Source: Fulvivirga sp. M361
GTDB taxonomy: Bacteria > Bacteroidota > Bacteroidia > Cytophagales > Cyclobacteriaceae
Direction of reading: 5' to 3'
Assembly (NCBI RefSeq): GCF_007097395.1
Contig: NZ_VKDC01000003.1
Location: 215,510 to 279,509 of the forward strand
DNA: 64,000 nucleotides
In this document: in pieces, positions 54,278 through 62,026 of the stretch
Position numbering within the stretch: position 1 is the first letter of the stretch
Layout: every line of letters begins with the position of its first letter
Notes under the pieces: generated by a model
Database searches by the model: none
What the model saw: the letters and a program-made list of their open reading frames with translations, nothing else
Told to the model about the DNA's origin: nothing
Made by a program: the position numbers and the translations under genes

Positions 54278-55120
54278 TTATTTCCACAGTTTTCCAAGTT
54301 TCGATAAAATTCCTTTTCCGCTTTCTTGTTTCGGATTTTGGTCAATTAAGCCGGAAATAAATGAGAATATTTCAGAATTCTTTTTTTTAGCAATATCTTT
54401 TGCCGTTTCACCGCTGGTGTTTTTCAGGTTGGTTTTAATTCCTCTCCTGATCAATACCTCAATAACTTTTTTATTTTCTCTTTTTGTTGCTAAATGCAAA
54501 GCAGAATTTCCTTTTCTGTTTTGATAATTTATTTTCGCTTTAAAATCTAATAACAGATTTACGTGTTCAGGAAAATCATGTTCCGAAACTCGTCCTAGAG
54601 GTGAATTTCCATTGGCATCAATATGATTCGTATTCGCTCCCGCGTTTAGAAGTAATTTAAGAGCATCGGGTTTCTTTTGATGTAATGCTCCCATTAAAGG
54701 TGTAACGCCGGTTCCTCTACAAGTAAGGTTTACATTTGCATTATTTTCGAGTAATAACTCAACTATTTCGGTTCCGTAATATGAGTTAGAGCTTGCCATA
54801 TCGAGCGGGTTATATTCACCGCTTATATTTATTTCTGCTCCTTTAGAAACCAGTGTTTTTACGGAATCAAATTTATAATCACAACAGGCCAGGTATAAGG
54901 GTGTTCTACCCTTATTATCTAAGCTGTTAATTGCAATTCCTTTTTCAATCAAAAACTCAATCAGATCTGAATGTCCTTTTTGTGAAGCGTGATGAAGTAA
55001 ATTTCTTTTATAACCATCTCCTACAGTTGTATTCAAATCAGCCCCGGAATTTATCAATTCCGAGACTTTTTCCAGATCTCCATTTTTCGTTGCTTTGACT
55101 AAATCTGTGTTTAAACTCAT
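54278..55120 (-). CDS. Ankyrin repeat protein
   Basis: A 280-residue soluble protein without signal peptide, made of seven to eight ankyrin repeats of 30-35 residues (for example DGYKRNLLHHASQKGHSDLIEFLIEKG, NSALHLATKRENKKVIEVLIRRG). A lysine-rich tail ends GKGILSKLGKLWK. It is expected to bind another protein in the cytoplasm. No partner is adjacent. Its AT-rich coding sequence is in line with the surrounding accessory region. Confidence 0.9.
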   Translation of the reverse strand: MSLNTDLVKATKNGDLEKVSELINSGADLNTTVGDGYKRNLLHHASQKGHSDLIEFLIEKGIAINSLDNKGRTPLYLACCDYKFDSVKTLVSKGAEINISGEYNPLDMASSNSYYGTEIVELLLENNANVNLTCRGTGVTPLMGALHQKKPDALKLLLNAGANTNHIDANGNSPLGRVSEHDFPEHVNLLLDFKAKINYQNRKGNSALHLATKRENKKVIEVLIRRGIKTNLKNTSGETAKDIAKKKNSEIFSFISGLIDQNPKQESGKGILSKLGKLWK

Positions 55121-55261
55121 TGGTTTTTTAATGGGGCTAACGTCTGATTATTATCGGTAATTTGAGCTTTTCAAATTTCTATAAAAGTATCCTATCACCC
55201 AAGTCTTTGCAAATAGCCCAGTTAACTTATGAATGATAGTGTTTGTTCCGTGAAGTCGTCT

Positions 55262-56260
55262 TTACCTTTCACCTACCCAATGCGGATAAAGTAAATTAGG
55301 TTGTGTTAAAGTGTTTAATTCTTCCATGTGGTGCGGAGCTAATGACCAACCAACCGAATCCAAATTATCTATAAGTTGCTTTTCGTTTCTTGCACCTATC
55401 ACTATACTGGAAACCGTTTCGTTTTGTAACAGCCAGTTGATAGCGACTTGTGGGATGCTTTTATCCATTTCTGTTGCAATGCGTTTTAATACATCAACAA
55501 CATTATACAAAAATTCGTTATCAACAGGTGGGGAACCAATATCGCCTCCTGATTTTATTCTTCCTTCGCCCATTGGCTCATTTCGTTTGATTTTACCGGT
55601 CAACCTTCCCCAACCTAAAGGGCTCCATACCATCAATCCCAATTCCTGGTCTTTGATTAAGGGCATCAATTCTTGTTCGTAATCCCTACCAATAAGAGAG
55701 TAATAACCTTGATAAACTATGTACTTCTCCAAATTCAACTTTTCTGAGACAGTAAGAGATTTCATGAGTTGCCAAGCTGCAAAATTGGAACATCCAATGT
55801 AGCGTACCTTGCCACTATTGATCATCCTGTCCAGGGTTCGTAATGTCTCTTCTATCGGTGTATTTGCATCGAATCCATGCATAATGTACAGATCAATATA
55901 ATCTGTTTGTAAGCGTTGTAGACTGGCATCTAAAGCATTAATTAAGTGAAAGCGAGATGCACCTTTGTCATTTGGTGCTTTTCCCATTTGGAATGTTCCT
56001 TTTGTTGAAATAATGCAGTCTTGCCTTTTTCCCGATAAAGCCGCACCGAGAATAGCTTCGGAATCACCCTGAGAGTAAACATTTGCAGTGTCAAAGAAAT
56101 TCACACCTCGCTCCAGACAAATAGCGATGAGCCCGGAGGCTTCTTTCACATCAGTTTTACCCCAGCGACCAAAGAACTCGTTCGTGCCACCAAATGTGCC
56201 TGTTCCGTAACTTAATACAGGCACTTTTAGTCCTGACTTTCCTAAATTTCTATATTCCAT
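55262..56260 (-). CDS. Aldo/keto reductase
   Basis: From the Met at 56260 (332 residues) the protein has the AKR TIM-barrel motifs: MEYRNLGKSGLKVPVLSYGTG, FFDTANVYSQGDSE with the catalytic Asp and Tyr, CIISTKGTF with the Lys, and YIDLYIMHGFDANTPIEE with the His. The NADPH-binding end is VVIG-type (SSIVIGARNEKQLIDNL). The longer start at 56311 only adds a non-conserved segment. It is divergent from nothing nearby. The Crp-like gene lies just upstream on the same strand, so a common transcript is possible. Confidence 0.92.
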   Translation of the reverse strand: MEYRNLGKSGLKVPVLSYGTGTFGGTNEFFGRWGKTDVKEASGLIAICLERGVNFFDTANVYSQGDSEAILGAALSGKRQDCIISTKGTFQMGKAPNDKGASRFHLINALDASLQRLQTDYIDLYIMHGFDANTPIEETLRTLDRMINSGKVRYIGCSNFAAWQLMKSLTVSEKLNLEKYIVYQGYYSLIGRDYEQELMPLIKDQELGLMVWSPLGWGRLTGKIKRNEPMGEGRIKSGGDIGSPPVDNEFLYNVVDVLKRIATEMDKSIPQVAINWLLQNETVSSIVIGARNEKQLIDNLDSVGWSLAPHHMEELNTLTQPNLLYPHWVGER

Positions 56261-56354
56261 ATTTTTTTCACTGAGTTTATTTTCAGCAAAATTCGGGTAT
56301 GAAATACTCAAACCACAGGAGGGTTGTCACAGATATGATGTGCGGATTGTCACA

Positions 56355-56921
56355 CTAAGCAGGAATGAGACGACTAAGTGTTTCTCTGGAAACGCCTAAG
56401 TACGAAGCAATCATTGTTTTTGGAATTCGTTGGATCAAGTCAGGGTATTGCTCTAGCAAGTTATGATAGCGCTCGCTTGACTTACTACTAATAAAACACA
56501 TTATTCTTTTCTGTAATGCTATATATCCAGCAGTTGTTTTCTTACGGAAAAAATATTCCATTTTTTGTAAGTCATGGCACAGTTTCTCTTTATTCTCCAG
56601 TGATAAAGAAAAAACGATTGAATCTTCCAGGCAGTCTACAGACAAGCTTGCTTTGGTGCCGTAATGAAATGCTTCCGGGTCGGTTATCCACCAATTTTCC
56701 ATTGCAAAATGAATTATGTGCTCTTTCCCTTCAGAACTTATACGAGAAGCTTTCATCAATCCTTTTACAACAAAATAGTCATGTCTTACATAATCGCCCT
56801 GTTGTATAATGAGTTTATGTTTTTTAAATGCTTTTTGTTCGAAGTGAGATAATACAAGTTCAAATTCTTCATCAGTAAGAGAAACAATTTCTTCTATCTG
56901 TTGTCTAAGTTTTATTTTCAT
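56355..56921 (-). CDS. Crp/Fnr family transcriptional regulator
   Basis: A 188-residue protein with a cyclic-nucleotide-binding-like beta-barrel (FKKHKLIIQQGDYVRHDYFVVKG, IIHFAMENWWITD) and a C-terminal helix-turn-helix (IPKTMIASYLGVSRETLSRL). The FNR cysteine cluster and the cAMP-binding arginine-serine pair of Crp are not apparent. This short type is very common in Bacteroidota and often controls an adjacent oxidoreductase gene, here the aldo/keto reductase. Confidence 0.88.
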   Translation of the reverse strand: MKIKLRQQIEEIVSLTDEEFELVLSHFEQKAFKKHKLIIQQGDYVRHDYFVVKGLMKASRISSEGKEHIIHFAMENWWITDPEAFHYGTKASLSVDCLEDSIVFSLSLENKEKLCHDLQKMEYFFRKKTTAGYIALQKRIMCFISSKSSERYHNLLEQYPDLIQRIPKTMIASYLGVSRETLSRLIPA

Positions 56922-56965
56922 TTAAACTATGGATGAGTTTCAGTGTAGTGATTACACAACCAGCA

Positions 56966-57198
56966 AATAACATCCATTTCGTTTTTAAACGTTTACAAAT
57001 ATTTACAAATAATATTCAAATGGATTAAGCTAAATTAACCATAATCAAATATTTCTTGGAAAATGCTTAGCAATATACCGGGAGTATCCGGATCATTTAG
57101 CATAGGTTCTCAAAAACAATCCTTAAGCTTTTTTTGGAAACTGCGCCTTGAATTCAGGTGTTTTAAAACGAATAGCTTCTACCTGTTGTCCTATGAAA
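56966..57198 (+). repeat. 233-bp direct repeat, left copy
   Basis: From AATAACATCCATTTCG to CTATGAAA the sequence matches 59238-59473 with only scattered substitutions and a few single-base indels. It includes TTTAAACGTTTACAAATATT and ATACCGGGAGTATCCGGAT. No coding frame spans it. It is followed at once by family 2 REP sequence. Confidence 0.9.
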
Positions 57199-57432
57199 GT
57201 TTTAACCTGAGCGACTGTTGAGGGATCGTCAGGTGTGAGCCCTATGGCTATCTACGGCCTGATTTGTAGGAGAGATAGAAAATTAGAATAATCCGTGTTC
57301 TCTCTTCTCAGTCTGACATGGAAGAAGTGGTGACAATTCATTCACAGGAAAGATGACATTTGAAGTTTTAGTTAGTGAAGCCGGCCGGAGGCCTCAGCAA
57401 TAGTCGTCACTCGGAAACCCGAGCGACTGATA
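57199..57432 (-). mobile_element. Internally deleted RAYT unit (MITE-like)
   Basis: The left end (GAGCGACTGTTGAGG at about 57210) is followed by remnants matching the 3' part of the RAYT unit (GGCCTGATTTGTAGGAGAG), and then remnants of its 5' start region (CTCAGTCTGACATGG, the former MSELR start). The complete right-end module to 57432 follows. About 450 bases of the transposase are missing. Confidence 0.75.
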
Positions 57433-57449
57433 GGTGATCTAAAGCACTT

Positions 57450-57641
57450 TTATTCTCTGTCTTCTATGTTCAAGGTGATGATCAGCCTATTCTTTTGCGA
57501 TTTGATTTTGATTTGACACCCTTCTTTAAACCCAAGTGCATCAAGCCATTTCCCCTCCAGCCTGATTTCAGGAACGGTGATATGATCCCACCTTCTTGAT
57601 CTGTACTTTGAATGGATTTTCAATTTTCTGAAGCTGTTCAT
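57450..57641 (-). CDS. SymE-like (AbrB/MazE-fold) small protein
   Basis: A 63-residue protein, SKYRSRRWDHITVPEIRLEGKWLDALGFKEGCQIKIKSQ then NRLIITL. This matches the SymE toxin pattern (basic N-terminus, P-x-I-x-L-x-G-x-W-L-x-x-A-G-F, then a beta hairpin ending in LxIT). E. coli SymE is an SOS-induced AbrB-fold toxin that targets RNA or the nucleoid and is controlled by the antisense RNA SymR. Here the gene is divergent from an XRE regulator, and its start codon overlaps one of two identical-architecture operators. An antisense RNA is not evident. Length matches short Bacteroidota relatives. Confidence 0.75.
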   Translation of the reverse strand: MNSFRKLKIHSKYRSRRWDHITVPEIRLEGKWLDALGFKEGCQIKIKSQKNRLIITLNIEDRE

Positions 57642-57706
57642 TTGTCATTCAATTATATGACAAACATAATTCAAAAATCTAATTTGTCAAACTTTAATAT
57701 GACAAA
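57641..57706. promoter_or_regulatory. Twin TTTGTCA-N10-TGACAAA operators
   Basis: Two 24-base dyads of the form TTTGTCA, ten bases, TGACAAA lie at 57641-57664 and 57683-57706, with a centre-to-centre distance of 42 bases (four DNA turns). They fill the gap between the SymE-like gene and the divergent XRE gene, the first one covering the SymE start codon. They are the likely binding sites of the XRE protein. Confidence 0.75.
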
Positions 57707-57736
57707 ATTGTCGTACAGTTAGTTGACATTTGTTTC

Positions 57737-57952
57737 GTGACCAAAGAAGAACTCAAAAAGAAAATTGGCAAGCGGATCATTGAGCTAAGAACGCAAAAGG
57801 GGTGGAATCAGTCTGACCTGGCAAGGGCTTGTGAAAAGGATCGTCAGGCGATAGAGAAGTTGGAGAATGGGAAGGTGAACCCTACGCTTTATTCGATTTA
57901 CGAGATTGCAAAGGCACTTGGCATACCTCTATCTAAACTGATTAATTTCTGA
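57737..57952 (+). CDS. XRE family helix-turn-helix protein
   Basis: A 71-residue single-domain regulator with a GTG start (57737). The helix-turn-helix is complete: IIELRTQKGWNQSDLARACEKDRQAIEKLENGKVNPTLYSIYEIAKALGI. A promoter-like box lies just before the start, so the message may be leaderless. The twin operators upstream suggest that it regulates itself and the SymE-like gene, much as small XRE proteins do in toxin-antitoxin modules or as C-proteins of restriction systems. Confidence 0.88.
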   Translation: MTKEELKKKIGKRIIELRTQKGWNQSDLARACEKDRQAIEKLENGKVNPTLYSIYEIAKALGIPLSKLINF

Positions 57953-57959
57953 AATAGCG

Positions 57960-58499
57960 TTATAGTTGAAGAACCACTAATATCCCAAATAGTCTGGCTC
58001 TCAGCCGAGCAACTGATGAGGTCACTCGGAAACCCAAGCGACTGATGAAGACAATAAAATCCTCCAAACCACTTTCTTTTTTCTTGCGCAGTACACCGGG
58101 TACGTTTTCAACGATTACGTATCCAGGACGGAAGTATTCAACAAATCGCCTAAATTCAACCAGTAAGTTTTTAGACTTTTGAGATTTGGTTTTGTCTGTA
58201 TTTATAATGCTCCAAAATTGACATGGACTGCAACCAATTAAAACAAGATTTTTATCTCTTCTTTTTAGTCCAAGTTGCTTTTGAAGGTCTTTTTCTTTTA
58301 AATCAAATACATCTGCTTTTATAAAAGATGCTCCTTTGATATTTGCTTCATAGGTTTCCTTACAATTTTCATCATTGTCAACGCCTGCGAGAACATTTAT
58401 TCCTGCTTCTTGCATTCCGTAGCTCATTCCACCTCCTCCACAGAAGAAATCCACGGCTTTGAGAGGTGTTTGGCTTGATATGTCTTTAATGTTTTCCAA
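57960..58499 (-). pseudogene. DNA cytosine-5 methyltransferase, truncated by a REP sequence
   Basis: The 179-codon frame holds the N-terminal half of a C5-methyltransferase. Motif I is AVDFFCGGGGMSYGMQEAG (residues 15-33), motif IV is GCSPCQFWS (catalytic Cys in PCQ at 92-94), and motif VI is VIVENVPGV (131-133). From about residue 152 the protein continues as translated REP sequence (SRLGFRVTSSVARL), and the target-recognition domain and motifs VIII-X are missing. The enzyme is therefore almost certainly inactive. It follows an XRE gene by six bases, as in type II restriction systems, but no endonuclease gene is present. Confidence 0.88.
57965..58044. repeat. REP family 2 elements at the methyltransferase break
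   Basis: A worn left-end hairpin (GTCTGGCTCTCAGCCGAGCAACTGA in part) is followed by a right-end hairpin GTCACTCGG-AAAC-CCAAGCGACTGATGA. They form the artificial C-terminus of the methyltransferase frame. Confidence 0.75.
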
Positions 58500-58505
58500 T
58501 TAAAA

Positions 58506-58715
58506 CTATTTTGTTGAAATAAGCAGTTCTCTAACATCTATATCCAACGCCTCCGCAATCTCCACTAATGTTTCCAATGAAGGTTGCATATCATTAGTAC
58601 ACCATCTTGAGACCGTGGTTCTATTCTTTCCAACTTTTTCAGATAACCATTTATTGGTTCTGTCTTTTTCGGCAAGGACTACACGGATTCTGTTTATTTG
58701 CTTTTTAGAGGTCAT
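58506..58715 (-). CDS. XRE family helix-turn-helix protein
   Basis: A 69-residue regulator (INRIRVVLAEKDRTNKWLSEKVGKNRTTVSRWCTNDMQPSLETLVEIAEALDIDVRELL) of the Cro/CI type common in Bacteroidota. It sits directly upstream of, and co-directional with, the truncated methyltransferase, with six bases between. It was probably the controller of that methylation or restriction operon. It is a different type from the XRE protein at 57737. Confidence 0.88.
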   Translation of the reverse strand: MTSKKQINRIRVVLAEKDRTNKWLSEKVGKNRTTVSRWCTNDMQPSLETLVEIAEALDIDVRELLISTK

Positions 58716-58774
58716 TTGAATCGTTTTACACTATACAAATAGCAATTAGGGCAAATTTAATTGATTTAAAAATT

Positions 58775-58803
58775 TTGATTTTGTTCTTTTAAAGCTATAT
58801 TTG
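58775..58803 (+). promoter_or_regulatory. Promoter for the small gene at 58887
   Basis: TTG (58775-58777), an 18-base spacer and TATATTTG (58796-58803) fit the Bacteroidota sigma consensus. It lies 83 bases before the start codon at 58887. Confidence 0.55.
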
Positions 58804-58886
58804 TTTCGTAATACGATTCATTAATTATCTAAAAAGATGTTTTAGATCCTTTTTAAGAATCAAGTGTAATTTTAAACTTTTACTAA

Positions 58887-59078
58887 ATGAGCAGGAGATA
58901 TACCAAAGCCGATTTAGAGCAAATCGTATCGGTTCAACTGGAAAACCTTAATGCCATGCATGACCTTTTGAGCATCATGAAGCATCAAAACGAGCTATTG
59001 AATAGTGCAAACAAGAAGTTGAAAGATGAAATCACAGATTTTAAGCAGAAGTTATATCCAACTCGAAAACGAAATTAA
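58887..59078 (+). CDS. Small helical hypothetical protein
   Basis: A 63-residue hydrophilic protein predicted to be a helical hairpin or coiled coil (TKADLEQIVSVQLENLNAMHDLLSIMKHQNELLNSANKKLKDEITDFKQKL). It has a consensus promoter upstream and lies within the direct-repeat-bounded island. I recognise no family. An overlapping frame from 59026 to 59238 looks like a shadow. Confidence 0.55.
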   Translation: MSRRYTKADLEQIVSVQLENLNAMHDLLSIMKHQNELLNSANKKLKDEITDFKQKLYPTRKRN

Positions 59079-59237
59079 AATTCTTAAATCTGCGGATGGG
59101 GAGGCAAGCTCTTTGTGGCTGTCCCGAAGGGCAGACGCAATGTGCTTGTCCGTGTGTTGGCAAAATCAAATAAAAATCTCTTGTGCGGTGGGGAAACTAC
59201 CACTGACCTTTCTTAGGGCTATTGTAGCTAACTATTG

Positions 59238-59473
59238 AATAACATCCATTTCGTTTTTAAACGTTTACAAATATTTACGAATGACATTCAAATGGATAAA
59301 GCTAAATTAACTATAATCAAATATTTCTTGGAAAATACTTATCAATATACCGGGAGTATCCGGATCATTTAGCATAGGTTCTCAAGAACAATCCCTAAGC
59401 TTTTTTTTGGAAACTACACCTTGAATTCAGGTGTTTTTAAAACGAATAGCTTCTACCTGTTGCCCCTATGAAA
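59238..59473 (+). repeat. 233-bp direct repeat, right copy
   Basis: The partner of 56966-57198, in the same orientation, about 2.27 kb apart. Like the left copy it is followed directly by a REP family 2 left end (CAACAGTCGCTTGGCTCCC and GCGACTGATGATG at 59474-59512). Confidence 0.9.
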
Positions 59474-59512
59474 CCAACAGTCGCTTGGCTCCCTTAGCGA
59501 CTGATGATGCAG
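59474..59512. repeat. REP family 2, solo left end
   Basis: CAACAGTCGCTTGG, a shortened loop and AGCGACTGATGATG make a hairpin with the same arms as the left ends of the RAYT units. Confidence 0.7.
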
Positions 59513-59607
59513 GATGTCGCGTACGGGCAGTTTGTGCTTTACAACCACCGTTTGTATTTTACCAGCGCAATATCCGGAATGTGTAAAATCTTAATAACTT
59601 TAAGCCT

Positions 59608-60048
59608 ATGGAAAGTACTACAACACCCCGACCAAAACACCTGGGCAGAAAGATCCGCCGCATGCGTGAGATCCTGGGCGTAAAACAGGATACCGTGGCC
59701 GATGGACTAGGTGTAACCCAACAAACCGTTTCCAATATTGAGAACAACGAAGAAGTGGAAAACGACACCCTGGAAAAGATCGCCGATGTACTGGGTGTGA
59801 ACCCTGATGCCATCCATAATTTCGATGAAGAGCAGGTCGTTTACAATATCCAAAATAATCATGAAGGGGCGAATCAAGGTGTCTCGAATGTTAATGTAGG
59901 AACAGAAGTTCAAAACTATTGCACCTTTAACCCCATCGATAAGTGGCTGGAGGCCATAGAGGAAAACAAAAGACTATATGAGGAGCTGCTGAAAAGTGAG
60001 CGGGAGAAAGTAGCCCTATTAGAGAAAGTGTTGGCGGGTAAAAAATGA
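59608..60048 (+). CDS. XRE family regulator with C-terminal coiled coil
   Basis: A 146-residue protein. The helix-turn-helix (KIRRMREILGVKQDTVADGLGVTQQTVSNIENNEEVENDTLEKIADVLGV) is followed by an asparagine-rich linker (NIQNNHEGANQGVSNVNVG) and a helical tail (EENKRLYEELLKSEREKVALLEKVL) likely used for oligomerisation. This type is widespread in Bacteroidota; in some genomes it controls nearby accessory genes. A terminator follows 40 bases after the stop. Confidence 0.85.
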   Translation: MESTTTPRPKHLGRKIRRMREILGVKQDTVADGLGVTQQTVSNIENNEEVENDTLEKIADVLGVNPDAIHNFDEEQVVYNIQNNHEGANQGVSNVNVGTEVQNYCTFNPIDKWLEAIEENKRLYEELLKSEREKVALLEKVLAGKK

Positions 60049-60090
60049 TACTTCCTGGTAAGACGCTGGTGTAGCAAAAAATAGACGCTT

Positions 60091-60120
60091 AGGCCCGGAA
60101 AAACATCGGGCCTCTTTTTG
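60091..60120 (+). terminator. Rho-independent terminator
   Basis: AGGCCCG and CGGGCCT arms around GAAAAACAT are followed by CTTTTTG. It ends the XRE gene at 59608. Confidence 0.85.
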
Positions 60121-60125
60121 TTGTA

Positions 60126-60211
60126 TTTTGTACACTTTTTTTATCGAAAAAAAATTGAAGTGTACAATCTTGTACACCATTTTATAAAAACTTTTAAAAA
60201 AGTGTACAAAA
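60126..60211. promoter_or_regulatory. Nested TGTACA palindromes
   Basis: An outer inverted repeat (TTTTGTACACTTTTTT at 60126-60141 and its exact complement at 60196-60211) encloses an inner perfect palindrome GTGTACAA-TC-TTGTACAC (60160-60177). Four TGTACA cores lie in 86 bases, arranged symmetrically. The array directly precedes the ATG at 60235. Confidence 0.75.
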
Positions 60212-60234
60212 CCTCTTTTCTCGATACGCTAAAA

Positions 60235-60726
60235 ATGTGCTTTGGCGTGGGTAACACATCCATAGCCAACCTGATAGGCACTTCGATTGATTTTGTAAAA
60301 TCGGTATCTGCCGGCAGGCGGTCTTTTTCCCTGACTCATTACCAGCCCTTATTAAAACTGCAGCAGGCGCTTTCGCTGGATACACCACTGGAGGAACTGG
60401 CTCATGCCACCCATGCCTGTCTCCAGGATAAAACAGAAGCGCTCAATGCGGAGATCAAAAAATTGGAACAGTCCATCTTACGAAAAAAAGAAACGTTGGA
60501 AGACTTGGAGCAGGAATTGGCCCCGTTACGTCGTGGCCTGCATGCCTGCCAGGTGCTACTGGCGCAGGAGGGCCTGACTGAGCATGAACAAAAATGGATA
60601 GCGCTCCGCCGGCGCCACCTTACATCCAAGATCAATGATCGCTACCCTCTTAAAATAAGCCTGATAAAAAGTAAGTTAGCAGGCCTTCAGGCTGAGCTGC
60701 AAGTACTGAAAGGCATTAGGTGGTGA
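60235..60726 (+). CDS. HTH-like N-terminus plus coiled-coil hypothetical protein
   Basis: I choose ATG 60235 (163 residues) because the longer open frame from 60118 would run through the palindromic operator array. The protein starts MCFGVGNTSIANLIGTSIDFVKSVSAGRRSFSLTHYQPLL, which looks like a helix-turn-helix, and continues as a long coiled coil (DKTEALNAEIKKLEQSILRKKETLEDLEQELAPLRRGL, then LKSKLAGLQAEL-like heptads). I recognise no family. Its own product may bind the palindromes. Confidence 0.6.
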   Translation: MCFGVGNTSIANLIGTSIDFVKSVSAGRRSFSLTHYQPLLKLQQALSLDTPLEELAHATHACLQDKTEALNAEIKKLEQSILRKKETLEDLEQELAPLRRGLHACQVLLAQEGLTEHEQKWIALRRRHLTSKINDRYPLKISLIKSKLAGLQAELQVLKGIRW

Positions 60727-60909
60727 TTTTTCGCTTTTCGTATATGACGTCTCTTGAAAGGGAGGTGGATTCCGAGCTTTTAAAATCTTAATCAAACTAA
60801 GTCCATCAAAAGTATCCGCATTAGAAATGCTACATGCCCGATCTTACGAGGAAAATGGGAACGCATTGCGCTTTGCTAAATGCGCTCCAGGGGGGGTATT
60901 GCATCTAAT

Positions 60910-61977
60910 CTATTTTTTTGATTCAAATAAAATTTTTGCAATTGGATCTGTCAAATCAACTCTTGATTCTGTGAATTCAAAATTACTCAGCACTATGATA
61001 CAAATACCGTTATCAAGATATCGGTCAATACATGCTGAGAATCCATCAATTCCTCCTTCATGAAAAGTTCTATAGTCCTTAAACTGCCAGTGATGATCAA
61101 CGAACCAACCAAATCCGTAAAAACTAGGGTCAACAGTTTTATTTTGAGCAAAAATTTTATCTAAATTTTCTTTTTTCAAGAGTTGGTCGGTGAGTAGTGC
61201 CTTGTGCCATTTGTAAAGATCGACTATGCTCGAATACATTCCTCCCGCAGAATAAGCAATTGCAATATCAGCTATATCTGTTTCTAATAACTGGTTATCT
61301 ATTTTGGTATATCCTTGGGCAAAATTTTCAGAATTTTTGTTTAGGTAACCTGTGTTATTCATTTGGAGCGGGTCTAAAATATTTTCTTTTAGAGCCTTTT
61401 CGAAAGTTGTTTTCGATATTTTTTCAATCAATATGCCTAGAAGGAAATAATTTGTATTGCTATAGGACCATTCTTTACCCGGTTCAAAATCTGACTGTAG
61501 TTTCTGAAAACACTTGGCAAATTCTTTAGGGGTATCTGACATCTGCTTATCGATATTACAGCCAATTTCAACTTCGGTATAATCTTGTATCCCTGATGTA
61601 TGATGTAAAATTTGTTCAATAGTAGCTTTACTATCAAGGTTAAGTTCAGGCAGATAATTCCTAATTTGTCCTTCTAAACTTATTTTTTCCTGCTCAACGA
61701 GCTGCATTATAAGCATTGAAGTGAATTGCTTTGTCAATGATCCAATTCTAAATTTCGTCGTAATCAGGTTGGGTTCTTGCTTCTCAATGCTTGCAAATCC
61801 GTAAGCCTTTTGAAAAATGATCCTGTTTTGATCAGCCACCAGTACAACACCATTGAACTTACCACTATCTACTTGATTTAAAATAAGTTGATCCAACTCA
61901 TAATTGGTGCTCTGAGCGTAGGTAAAACGGATAACAATAAGACATCCAATAGTAAATAGAATAAAAATCTTATTCAT
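60910..61977 (-). CDS. Serine hydrolase (beta-lactamase family, class C fold)
   Basis: A 355-residue exported protein (signal peptide ending FTYAQ) with the full beta-lactamase/DD-peptidase motif set: SLTK (S80, K83), YSNTNY (Y172, N174), and HEGGIDGFSACID (HxGG-like third motif, about residue 311). Related proteins are D-alanyl-D-alanine carboxypeptidases, esterases and aminopeptidases. It has no T9SS tail, so it is probably periplasmic. It is followed at its 5' side by a RAYT unit. Confidence 0.9.
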   Translation of the reverse strand: MNKIFILFTIGCLIVIRFTYAQSTNYELDQLILNQVDSGKFNGVVLVADQNRIIFQKAYGFASIEKQEPNLITTKFRIGSLTKQFTSMLIMQLVEQEKISLEGQIRNYLPELNLDSKATIEQILHHTSGIQDYTEVEIGCNIDKQMSDTPKEFAKCFQKLQSDFEPGKEWSYSNTNYFLLGILIEKISKTTFEKALKENILDPLQMNNTGYLNKNSENFAQGYTKIDNQLLETDIADIAIAYSAGGMYSSIVDLYKWHKALLTDQLLKKENLDKIFAQNKTVDPSFYGFGWFVDHHWQFKDYRTFHEGGIDGFSACIDRYLDNGICIIVLSNFEFTESRVDLTDPIAKILFESKK

Positions 61978-62026
61978 AATTCAGTTTTAATGAAAAGACG
62001 GCAATCCTTTCAAATGGTTGCTTTCC

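Noticed and set aside
57960..58715. Active type II restriction-modification system
   Set aside because: The methyltransferase lacks its C-terminal half and no endonuclease gene is present.
59026..59238. 70-codon frame overlapping the small helical gene
   Set aside because: It overlaps the better candidate at 58887-59078, has a serine- and alanine-rich random composition, and ends in the direct repeat.
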